Below are positions 51,640-58,295 of a stretch of DNA of 64,000 nucleotides, one piece after another (position 1 is the stretch's first letter; each line of letters opens with the position of its first letter). A program made the position numbers and the translations under genes. Under the pieces are notes generated by a model, which was not told the origin of the DNA, did not search any database, and saw nothing but the letters and a program-made list of their open reading frames with translations. Source of the stretch: Streptomyces sp. ERV7 (lineage in GTDB: Bacteria; Actinomycetota; Actinomycetes; Streptomycetales; Streptomycetaceae); assembly GCF_001653515.1 (NCBI RefSeq), contig NZ_LYOY01000040.1, positions 1,426,001-1,490,000 of the forward strand. The letters run 5' to 3'.

Positions 51640-52859
51640 CGAGCGTGCGGGAAGACCACCGCGGACCCCTTCCGGGCCGCCCGCCGGAGAACCGCCAGGA
51701 GGCGCTGCGCAAGCTGCTGTGGATCGGCATCTGGCTGGCGTTCCTCGGTGCCCCGGTGTCCGACCTCCTCAAGGAGGAGCACACGGCCTGGGCGACGGCG
51801 CTGGGCTGGCTCGCCCTGGTGGCGTTCATCGGGGTCTATCTGGCCCTGGTCTTCCGTCACACCGCCCGCCCCTTCGCCCGCGCCACGGTCGCCTCGATGC
51901 TGGTCTTCCTGACCGGCATCGCGGTGGTCACCTCGCTGACCCTGGACTCGCCCTGGCTGGTGCTGTTCGTGTACGTCTCGGTCGGCTGCGGGGCGGTGCT
52001 GCCGCTGCCCCTGGCGCGGTGGGCGATCCCGGGCGCCACGGTCGCGATGGCCCTGATCGGCCTGACCACCGAGGGCGACTGGGGCGACTTCGTGCCGGGC
52101 CTGGCGATCCCGGCCCTGCTCGGCGGCTTCGCCATGACGGGCGTACGCCATCTGGTCCGTACGACCGTGGAGCTGCGCCAGGCCAGGGCGACCGTGGCCC
52201 AGCTGGCGGCCAACGAGGAGCGGCTGCGCCTCGCCCGCGATCTGCACGACCTGCTGGGCCACTCGCTCTCGCTGATCACGCTCAAGAGCGAGCTGGCGGG
52301 CCGGATGCTCCCGAACCACCCCGACCAGGCGGCCCAGCAGGTCGCCGACATCGAACAGGTCAGCCGCCAGGCCCTGGTGGACGTACGGGAGGCGGTGACC
52401 GGCTACCGCAGGGCCACCCTCGCCGGGGAACTGGCGGGCGCGCGCACCGCGTTGACGGCGGCCGGGGTCGCGGCCGACCTGCCCGCCGAGGCCGGGTCCG
52501 AGCTGCCGCCCGGGTCGCCGCCGGGCGCCGAGGAGGCGCTGGCCTGGGTGGTCCGCGAGGCGATCACCAACGTGGTGCGGCACAGCGCGGCCAAGCGGTG
52601 TCTGGTCACGCTCGGCGAACGGCAGACGCTCGACGGGCGGTTCGTGGAGCTGCGGATCGCCGACGACGGCCGGGGCGGCCCCGGCGTCCCGGTCCCGGGC
52701 AACGGTCTGACGGGGCTCGCGGAGCGCCTGGCGAAGGTCGGCGGAAGCGTCGAGGCGACGTGCGGCAGGGGCTTCACGCTCACCGCGCGGATCCCCCTGG
52801 CCCAGGAGGCCGGTCAGGAGGCAGGACAGGAGGTCGGCCGGGGTCCCGCGGCCCTCTAA
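51636..52859 (+). CDS. NarL-type sensor histidine kinase
   Basis: The 407-residue kinase starts at GTG 51636. Five hydrophobic segments (WIGIWLAFLGAPV, ATALGWLALVAFIGVYLAL, VASMLVFLTGIAVVTSL, WLVLFVYVSVGCGAVLPL, GLAIPALLGGF) form an intramembrane sensor without a large extracellular domain. HisKA_3 follows, with phospho-acceptor His204 in LARDLHDLLGHSLS. The ATPase domain has EAITNVVRHS and IADDGRGG. The protein resembles DesK/LiaS-like kinases that sense membrane state. It is in the same operon as the exporter and its cognate regulator, 10 bases downstream. Confidence 0.93.
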   Translation: MTSVREDHRGPLPGRPPENRQEALRKLLWIGIWLAFLGAPVSDLLKEEHTAWATALGWLALVAFIGVYLALVFRHTARPFARATVASMLVFLTGIAVVTSLTLDSPWLVLFVYVSVGCGAVLPLPLARWAIPGATVAMALIGLTTEGDWGDFVPGLAIPALLGGFAMTGVRHLVRTTVELRQARATVAQLAANEERLRLARDLHDLLGHSLSLITLKSELAGRMLPNHPDQAAQQVADIEQVSRQALVDVREAVTGYRRATLAGELAGARTALTAAGVAADLPAEAGSELPPGSPPGAEEALAWVVREAITNVVRHSAAKRCLVTLGERQTLDGRFVELRIADDGRGGPGVPVPGNGLTGLAERLAKVGGSVEATCGRGFTLTARIPLAQEAGQEAGQEVGRGPAAL

Positions 52860-52869
52860 AATCCGGTGC

Positions 52870-53475
52870 ATGATCCGACTCCTGCTGGCCGAAGACCAGT
52901 CCATGGTCCGTGAGGCGCTCGCGGCGCTGCTCGGCCTGGAGCCGGACTTCGAGGTGGCCGCCCAGGTCGCGCGCGGCGACGAGGTGCTGGCCGCCGCGCG
53001 GGCCCACCAGGTCGACGTGGCGCTCCTGGACATCGAGATGCCCGGGATGACCGGCATCGAGGCCGCGGCCGCCCTCCACCGCGAGCTGCCGGAGCTGAGG
53101 ATCGTCATCCTCACGACCTTCGGCCGCCCCGGCTATCTGCGCAGCGCGATGGAGTCGGGTGCCGACGCCTTCCTGGTGAAGGATGCCCCGGCCGCCCAGC
53201 TCGCGGCCGCGGTGCGCAAGGTGCTCGCGGGGGAGCGGGTGATCGACCCGACGCTGGCCGCGGCCGCGCTCGCGGAGGGCGCCAACCCGCTGACCGAGCG
53301 CGAGCGCGATGTGCTGCGGGCGGCGGCGAACGGCGCCACCAACGCGGAACTCGCCCGCACCCTCTGCCTCTCCCAGGGCACGGTCCGCAACTACCTCTCC
53401 ATGGCGATCCAGAAGCTGGCGGCCCGCAACCGGGCCGAGGCGGTGGGCATCGCCCGCGAGAAGGGCTGGCTCTGA
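52870..53475 (+). CDS. NarL/LuxR-type response regulator
   Basis: The 201-residue regulator has the receiver acidic pair AEDQ, phospho-acceptor Asp54 in ALLDIEMPGM, switch Thr in ILTTFG and Lys in VKDAP. The C-terminal LuxR HTH is LTERERDVLRAAANGATNAELARTLCLSQGTVRNYLSMAIQKLAARNRAEAV. It is the partner of the kinase upstream and probably controls the exporter operon itself. In S. coelicolor I recall a pair SCO5131/SCO5132 just before fdxA (SCO5135), which would place this operon on the other side of fdxA from where it lies here. Confidence 0.93.
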   Translation: MIRLLLAEDQSMVREALAALLGLEPDFEVAAQVARGDEVLAAARAHQVDVALLDIEMPGMTGIEAAAALHRELPELRIVILTTFGRPGYLRSAMESGADAFLVKDAPAAQLAAAVRKVLAGERVIDPTLAAAALAEGANPLTERERDVLRAAANGATNAELARTLCLSQGTVRNYLSMAIQKLAARNRAEAVGIAREKGWL

Positions 53476-53488
53476 TCTCCTCGCGGAG

Positions 53489-53664
53489 TCAGTTCAGCAT
53501 CGCCCTGGCCGCCCGGGCCCGCCCCCGGATCGTCTCGGCGGTACGGGGTTCCACCGGCTCCAGGACGTCCGCGTACAGATCGAGTTCCGCCGCCCCCGCG
53601 AGGAAGTCACCGCGCTGGACCAGGAGTTGGGCGCGGTCGTAGCGCAGCCGGGCCGGGTGGGCGG
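53489..53664 (-). pseudogene. SirB1 C-terminal fragment
   Basis: Read on the minus strand from the repeat to TGA at 53491-53489, this encodes ARLRYDRAQLLVQRGDF and then a tail AGAAELDLYADVLEPVEP ending RARAARAMLN. This is the conserved TPR-like C-terminus of SirB1-family proteins, exactly the piece missing from the gene at 45465-46138. Joined at the shared CCGCCCACCC, the two give an uninterrupted protein ...LLLPAHPARLRYDRAQ... of about 275 residues. Upstream of the repeat the frame continues into unrelated sequence that is antisense to tag. It converges on the response regulator with a 13-base gap, as an intact sirB1 would. Confidence 0.85.
53655..53664. repeat. 10-base direct repeat, right copy (breakpoint)
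   Basis: Second copy of GGGTGGGCGG, identical and in the same orientation as 45465-45474. Here it joins the C-terminal sirB1 fragment to a C-terminal fragment of tag. The distance between the copies is 8,190 bases. Confidence 0.8.
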
Positions 53665-53846
53665 CCCCCCGCACCCTGGCGGACGTCCCCCCGGTGACCG
53701 ACGAGTCGACGGCGCTCTCCAAGGCCCTGAAGAAGCGCGGCCTGCGGTTCATCGGCCCCACGACCGCCTACGCCCTGATGCAGGCGTGCGGCCTGGTGGA
53801 CGACCACTTGGAGAACTGCGTGGCCCGGGCCGGCCGCACACCCTGA
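53665..53846 (+). pseudogene. tag: DNA-3-methyladenine glycosylase I, C-terminal fragment
   Basis: The plus-strand frame ending at TGA 53846 reads RTLADVPPVTDESTALSK, then KRGLRFIGPTTAYALMQACG, then LVDDHLENCVARAGRTP. This is the unmistakable C-terminal third of TagI, with the FxGPTTxYAxMQAxG motif and the His/Cys residues that bind zinc. The first two thirds, including the N-terminal zinc Cys/His and the catalytic Glu, are absent, so the product cannot function. Tag excises 3-methyladenine from alkylated DNA. The fragment begins right at the 10-base repeat. Confidence 0.88.
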
Positions 53847-53880
53847 GGGGGCGCGGCCGGGTCACCCCGCCACGGATGGC

Positions 53881-54681
53881 TCAACGGCCCACGTACTTCG
53901 GCTTCTCCTTCGCCAGGAACGCCGCCACCGCGATCCCGTGGTCCTCGGACGCCCCCGCCCGGGTCTGGAGCTCGTCCTCCTTCTCCAGCGCCTCGGCCAG
54001 CGAGTGCCCGGCCCCGTACGCCAGCGACTCCTTGAGGGCGGCGTACGCGAGCGTCGGGCCGTCGGCCAGCGCGCGCGCCACGGCCGCCGCCTCGGCCGCC
54101 AGCTCGGCCGCCGGGACCAGCTTGTTCACGATGCCGAGCTCGTACGCCTCCTGCGCGGAGACGGAGCGCGGGAAGAGCAGCAGATCGGCGGCGCGCGAGT
54201 GGCCGATGAGGCGGGGGAGCGTCCAGGAGACGCCCGAGTCGGCGGTCAGCGCGACCCCCGCGAACGAGGTGTTGAAGGCGGCCGTGTCCGCCACCACCCG
54301 GTAGTCGGCCGCCAGCGCGAAGCCGAAGCCCGCGCCCGCCGCGACCCCGTTCACCCCGGCCACGACCGGCTTGGGCATCTCGGTGAGGGCCTTCACGATC
54401 GGGTTGTAGTGCTCGCGGACCGTGCTCATCGTGGAGCCGGTGCCCGCCTCGCGGTCCGCCGCGAGCAGGGCCACGTGCTCCTTGAGGTCCTGGCCCACGC
54501 AGAACGCCCGGCCGGTCGCCGTCAGCAGGACCGCCCGTACCCCGGGGTCGTCCGCGGCGGCCCGCGCCGCGTCCCGCAGGGCGACCTTGGCCTCGGTGTT
54601 CATGGCGTTCATGGCGTCGGGACGGTTGAGCGTGATCGTCGCGAGCCCGTCGGTCACCTCGTAGAGCACGGTGTCGGCCAT
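53881..54681 (-). CDS. Enoyl-CoA hydratase/isomerase family protein
   Basis: The 266-residue crotonase starts at ATG 54681. It has the oxyanion-hole segments AFCVGQDLKEH and GVNGVAAGAGFGFALAADYRV, the ISWTLPRLIG-like segment (SGVSWTLPRLIGHSRA), and the C-terminal AFLAKEKPKYVGR. One catalytic Glu position of classical hydratases (after the second glycine segment) is Asp/Ser-type here (ALTADSGVS), which is more like PaaG/isomerase members. Substrate unknown; a fatty or aromatic acyl-CoA is likely. It converges on the tag fragment, and this tag/crotonase order is usual for the locus. Confidence 0.9.
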   Translation of the reverse strand: MADTVLYEVTDGLATITLNRPDAMNAMNTEAKVALRDAARAAADDPGVRAVLLTATGRAFCVGQDLKEHVALLAADREAGTGSTMSTVREHYNPIVKALTEMPKPVVAGVNGVAAGAGFGFALAADYRVVADTAAFNTSFAGVALTADSGVSWTLPRLIGHSRAADLLLFPRSVSAQEAYELGIVNKLVPAAELAAEAAAVARALADGPTLAYAALKESLAYGAGHSLAEALEKEDELQTRAGASEDHGIAVAAFLAKEKPKYVGR

Positions 54682-54990
54682 TGGGATGGATCCCCTCCGT
54701 TGCGGTGTCGTGTCCGCCCAGCATGGCGGAGATCATCGGCGCCGCACATGTGACCTGCGTCAAACAATCCAGGCCACCACCCGGACCGAGGGTGGCGAAG
54801 TATCGCAGGCGGATCGCCGAATTGGGTGGTTTTGATAGAGCGCGTTGCGCAAGCGATGCCGACCGATGTTGGTCATCGGGTCCTGCGATGCGGGATAATG
54901 ACCTGGAAGCAATGTGTTCGATGCCGGTAACACGGTGCCTGTCATGGGGCCGCCGGCTGCGATGAGCTGGTTTCAGGAAGGGGAAACAGC
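54682..54990. promoter_or_regulatory. Divergent intergenic region, candidate Crp-like site and promoter
   Basis: These 309 bases separate the crotonase from the DUF3117 gene. TGTGA-CCTGCG-TCAAA (54750-54765) resembles a Crp site with one imperfect arm, 69 bases before the crotonase start. TTGGTC (54869-54874) and GATAAT (54894-54899), 19 bases apart, may be the promoter of the DUF3117 gene, whose start is 91 bases on. Confidence 0.38.
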
Positions 54991-55158
54991 ATGGCGGCCA
55001 TGAAGCCGCGGACGGGCGACGGCCCGCTCGAGGTGACCAAGGAGGGGCGGGGCATCGTCATGCGCGTTCCGCTCGAAGGCGGCGGTCGGCTTGTGGTCGA
55101 GCTGACCCCCGACGAGGCCGAGGCGCTCGGTGACGCTCTTAAGAAGGTCGTCGGCTGA
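54991..55158 (+). CDS. DUF3117 family protein
   Basis: This 55-residue protein, MAAMKPRTGDGPLEVTKEGR then GIVMRVPLEGGGRLVVELTP ending LGDALKKVVG, belongs to the small actinobacterial DUF3117 family. ATG 54991 has AGGAAGGGG 7 bases upstream. The composition suggests a compact beta-beta-alpha fold. It is nearly invariant across Streptomyces and mycobacteria, which argues for a basic function, but that function is unknown. It has its own terminator. Confidence 0.93.
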   Translation: MAAMKPRTGDGPLEVTKEGRGIVMRVPLEGGGRLVVELTPDEAEALGDALKKVVG

Positions 55159-55186
55159 TTCAGCGGGCTTGACCCACAATCTGCCC

Positions 55187-55224
55187 CCGCCCCGGGCCGG
55201 TACGCATGTACCGGCCCGGGGCGG
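55187..55224. terminator. Terminator after DUF3117 gene
   Basis: A perfect 17-base stem (55187-55203 and 55208-55224) with GCAT loop, 28 bases after the stop codon, between convergent genes. Confidence 0.88.
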
Positions 55225-55310
55225 AGTAGTTTCCGGCACCACGTACGCGGCCGGAGGGAAACCCGCGCACGCGGCGGGAAGGGGAAAGCGGCGGCGCCCG
55301 GAGTGACGCG

Positions 55311-55946
55311 TTACGCCCGCTTCACCGCGCACAGCAGCCCGTCGCCCACCGGCAGCAGCGACCCGACGAGCTCCTGGCTCTCGCGTACGGTCCGCAGCAG
55401 GTCCCGCAGCCGCAGCACCTCGGCCGGCTGGACGCCTGAGTCGACCGTGCGGCCGTCGGCGAAGACCCCTTCGAAGCAGACGATTCCGCCGGGCCGCAGC
55501 AGGCGCAACGATTCAGCGAGGTAGTCCAGGGACTCGGTCCGGTCGCCGTCGCAGAACACCAGGTCGTATCCGCCGTCGGCCAGCCGCGGCAGGACGTCCA
55601 GGGCGCGCCCGGGAATGAAACGCGCCCGGTTCCCCGCGAAGCCCGCCGCGCGGAACGCCTGCTTGGCGAACTGCTGGCGGTCCGCCTCGGGGTCGACGGT
55701 GGTCAGCACGCCGTCCGGCCGCAGGCCCTGGAGCAGATAGATCCCGGAGACGCCGGTGCCGGTGCCGATCTCGGCGACCGCCTTGGCGTCGGCGGTGGCA
55801 GCGAGCAGGCGCAGCGCGGCGCCGGTCCCCGGGGACACCGAACGCAGTCCTGCCTCCCGGGACCGCTCGCGGGCCCAGCGCAGCGCGTCGTCCTCGGCGA
55901 CAAAGGCGTCGGCGAACGCCCAGCTCGTCTGCCGGTTGGCGGTAAT
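55311..55946 (-). CDS. O-methyltransferase family 3, probable ATT start
   Basis: The protein is a Methyltransf_3 (catechol/caffeoyl-CoA type) enzyme: ALRLLAATADAKAVAEIGTGTGVSGIYLLQGL (SAM motif), LTTVDPEADRQQFAKQAF, YDLVFCDGDRTESLDYLAESLRLLRPGGIVCFEGVF. No ATG, GTG or TTG occurs near the conserved beginning (TANRQTSWAFADAF); the nearest is a TTG at 56123, inside the divergent sigma-factor region. An ATT at 55946 follows GGAGAGGG at ideal spacing, so I place the start there (211 residues). A sequencing error is the alternative. It is divergent from the SigE-like gene, the usual layout. Substrate unknown. Confidence 0.85.
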   Translation of the reverse strand: MTANRQTSWAFADAFVAEDDALRWARERSREAGLRSVSPGTGAALRLLAATADAKAVAEIGTGTGVSGIYLLQGLRPDGVLTTVDPEADRQQFAKQAFRAAGFAGNRARFIPGRALDVLPRLADGGYDLVFCDGDRTESLDYLAESLRLLRPGGIVCFEGVFADGRTVDSGVQPAEVLRLRDLLRTVRESQELVGSLLPVGDGLLCAVKRA

Positions 55947-56167
55947 GGCCCTCTCCTGTCCCCGTAGTTGGCGCGCAACGGTGACTGTATCCGCTGCACC
56001 CGGGAACCCGCAGATGGGACCGGGCGTTATGAAGGGCGGGGGGCGACATGGACGAGTACGAAATCCCGGTCCCCGAGCGGTCCGGGAAGCAGCGCGGTTC
56101 GAGGGACACGAAGCCAGTCCCAAATGCGCGTAAAGATTCTTATCCGGAGCTAACGGGCGAGGTGGCT

Positions 56168-56944
56168 ATGGTAGGGGCTCCACTGGACACCACCAGAGCC
56201 GACAGGGGAGGTGCGGCTGCGCCTGTGGATCGGGGAGGAGTGCTCCGGCGCTTTCTCAGGTCGGCGGGTGAGCCGAAATCCGTGACCTACACCGCTGACC
56301 GTTCCACCGCCGCCAGCTCCGCACCCACCGCGACCTTCGCCGACGCGGAATCCCCGGCGTGGACTCCTCCCACGTGGGAGGAGATCGTCAGCACGCACAG
56401 CGGCCGCGTCTACCGCCTCGCCTACCGCCTGACGGGCAACCAGCACGACGCCGAGGACCTCACCCAGGAGGTCTTCGTCCGCGTCTTCCGCTCGCTGTCG
56501 ACGTACACGCCGGGCACGTTCGAGGGCTGGCTGCACCGGATCACCACCAACCTCTTCCTGGACATGGTCCGCCGCCGCCAGCGCATCCGCTTCGATGCCC
56601 TGGGCGACGACGCGGCCGAGCGGCTCCCCAGCCGTGACCCCTCCCCCCAGCAGGTCTTCAACGACGCGCACTTCGACGCCGACGTCCAGCAGGCGCTGGA
56701 CACCCTCGCGCCCGAGTTCCGCGCCGCCGTCGTCCTCTGCGACATCGAGGGCCTGTCGTACGAGGAGATCGCCGCCACCCTCGGCGTGAAGCTCGGCACC
56801 GTGCGCAGCCGCATCCACCGCGGCCGCTCGCATCTGCGCAAGGCCCTCAAGCACCGTTCGCCCGAGGCCCGCGCCGAGCAGCAGCGTGCCCTCGCGGGGG
56901 TGGCGCCCGGCGCCCCGGGGGCGGTCGGAGAGGGGACCGCGTGA
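56168..56944 (+). CDS. sigE: SigE-like ECF RNA polymerase sigma factor
   Basis: From ATG 56168 (GAGGTGG upstream) 258 residues are encoded. A long N-terminal part rich in Ala/Thr precedes sigma region 2 (VYRLAYRLTGNQHDAEDLTQEVFVRVFRSLSTYTPG, WLHRITTNLFLDMVRR) and region 4 (YEEIAATLGVKLGTVRSRIHRGRSHLRKAL). It resembles mycobacterial SigE and its Streptomyces counterpart next to an RseA-like anti-sigma and an HtrA protease, a stress-response module. The symbol refers to that mycobacterial type, not to S. coelicolor SigE (CseABC system). The stop overlaps the anti-sigma start by 4 bases. Confidence 0.9.
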   Translation: MVGAPLDTTRADRGGAAAPVDRGGVLRRFLRSAGEPKSVTYTADRSTAASSAPTATFADAESPAWTPPTWEEIVSTHSGRVYRLAYRLTGNQHDAEDLTQEVFVRVFRSLSTYTPGTFEGWLHRITTNLFLDMVRRRQRIRFDALGDDAAERLPSRDPSPQQVFNDAHFDADVQQALDTLAPEFRAAVVLCDIEGLSYEEIAATLGVKLGTVRSRIHRGRSHLRKALKHRSPEARAEQQRALAGVAPGAPGAVGEGTA

Positions 56945-57870
56945 CCGGCACCGGTCCCACCCCCGCGGAGCAGCATCTCGGGGACCGCCTCGCCGCCCTG
57001 GTCGACGGCGAGCTCAGCCATGACGCGCGCGAGCGCGTCCTGTCGCATCTGGTGACCTGTCCCAAGTGCAAGGCCGAGGCCGACGCGCAGCGCCGCGTCA
57101 AGAGCGTCTTCGCGCAGACGGCGCCCCCCGCCCCCTCCGAGGGGCTGCTGGCCCGGCTCCAGGGGCTGCCCGGGGGACCCGGAGGTGACGACGACGGTCG
57201 GGGCCCATTCGGCGGGGGCCGCCTGCCCGGCGGGGTCTTCACCCCCGGATCCCTGAACGATCCGCGTGACCCGGTCGGCGGCTTCGGCTATGTGCCCGGC
57301 GGGGCCCATGCGACCGTCCTCGGCGGCGGGCTGCCAGGCCGCGGCTTCCGGATCCACGAGGTGGCCCGGCCCGAGGAGCGCTCGGGCTCGCCGTGGCGCG
57401 GGCGCAGGATCGCCTTCGCGGCGGCCAGCGCGGTCTCCCTGGCCGCGATCGCGCTCGGCGGCGCGGTCCCGTCGGGCTCGGGAGCGGAGACGAGCGCCCG
57501 GGGCGACGGCTCGGGCCGCAATGTCACCCCGCTGCGGTCCCAGAGCCCGTCACCCGGTTCTGCCTCGGGGACGTCCCTGTCCATGGAGTCGGAGCGCAGA
57601 CGGGGCGGCTCGGCGAGCGCACGGGTGGCCCCGGAGCCCACGGCGCCGGCCGCGATGGGGCTGGCCGGGCTCAACGGAATCCCCGCCCAGCCGTCCCCGC
57701 AGCAGTTCGGCAACCCGTTCCGTGCCGCGCTGTTGAGCGGTTCGTCCCTGCCTCCGCTGATACGTCCTGCGGTCGCCACCCTGGCGGTGCGCCCGGTCTC
57801 ACCGCTGCCCGCGCTCCCCGGCGCGACCCCGTCCGCGTCGCCGACGCGGCCGGTGGCTCCCCGGCACTGA
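56941..57870 (+). CDS. rseA: Membrane ZAS anti-sigma factor (RseA-like)
   Basis: The 309-residue protein starts at GTG 56941, overlapping the sigma gene. It has an N-terminal zf-HC2/ZAS domain with H36xxxC40xxC43 (SHLVTCPKC), which binds the ECF factor. A Gly/Pro-rich linker follows, then a membrane segment (RIAFAAASAVSLAAIALGGAV, near residue 165) and an extracytoplasmic Ser/Pro/Ala-rich tail. It presumably holds SigE inactive at the membrane until proteolysis. The downstream HtrA gene, normally third in this module, is truncated here. Confidence 0.9.
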   Translation: MTGTGPTPAEQHLGDRLAALVDGELSHDARERVLSHLVTCPKCKAEADAQRRVKSVFAQTAPPAPSEGLLARLQGLPGGPGGDDDGRGPFGGGRLPGGVFTPGSLNDPRDPVGGFGYVPGGAHATVLGGGLPGRGFRIHEVARPEERSGSPWRGRRIAFAAASAVSLAAIALGGAVPSGSGAETSARGDGSGRNVTPLRSQSPSPGSASGTSLSMESERRRGGSASARVAPEPTAPAAMGLAGLNGIPAQPSPQQFGNPFRAALLSGSSLPPLIRPAVATLAVRPVSPLPALPGATPSASPTRPVAPRH

Positions 57871-57957
57871 CCGTGCCCTGCGCTCCTCCCGGCAAACCTG
57901 GTTGAATCCCCGGGAGGGGTGCCCCCGAGGGGCACGCAGGACAGTTGCGGGGAGAGC

Positions 57958-58209
57958 ATGAACGACGGGAAGTCCACCGGGCCCAAGGCGAGATGGTGGA
58001 GCCGTCCCGCCCCGCGCGGGGACGGCTCCGCGGCCGAGGAGACGTACGACCTGGCCCCGCCCGAGGGCGCGGTGCCCGAGGGCTCGGTTCCGGGTGCGCC
58101 GGTGGCGCCGGACGCGCAGGTTCCGGGGGCGGCGGAAGGTTCCGTCGAGCGGGAGGCGCCCTACTCGCTGGCTCAGGGGGAGCCCGTCGAGGACGAGTCC
58201 GCGTACCGG
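57958..58209 (+). pseudogene. HtrA-type serine protease, N-terminal fragment
   Basis: ATG 57958 (GGGGAGAG upstream) opens a hydrophilic frame, MNDGKSTGPKARWWSRPAPR then SAAEETYDLAPPEGAVPEGS. This is the disordered cytoplasmic N-terminus of Streptomyces HtrA/DegP-like proteins that follow the SigE/RseA pair. About 84 codons in (near 58209), the sequence becomes the complement of a DUF1003 gene start. The membrane segment, trypsin-like domain (His-Asp-Ser) and PDZ domain are all absent. I call this a 5' fragment from position and composition; the fragment alone has no diagnostic motif. Confidence 0.62.
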
Positions 58210-58295
58210 CTGTCGAGACGGGCGCGCGGGCCGCGGGGCACGGCGCTCGCCCCCGCCGCGCGCGTGCGGTCGCGCTCCTCGGTCCGGTCAGCCAT
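58210..58295 (-). pseudogene. DUF1003 membrane protein, first codons only
   Basis: ATG 58295 overlaps the end of the MgtE-N gene by 8 bases (ATGGCTGA) and reads MADRTEERDRTRAAGASAVP then RGPRARLDS before running into unrelated sequence and a stop at 58173. Streptomyces DUF1003 proteins start in this way (Thr/Glu/Arg-rich followed by RLD) and normally follow mgtE-N. The four-helix membrane domain is missing. Evidence is position, overlap and the short N-terminus. Confidence 0.6.

Noticed and set aside
45465..53664. Integrated plasmid or phage flanked by att-like 10-base repeats
   Set aside because: No integrase, replication or transfer gene lies in the block; all genes are ordinary chromosomal ones, and no tRNA is at the ends. 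The repeat is better seen as microhomology or as an assembly overlap.
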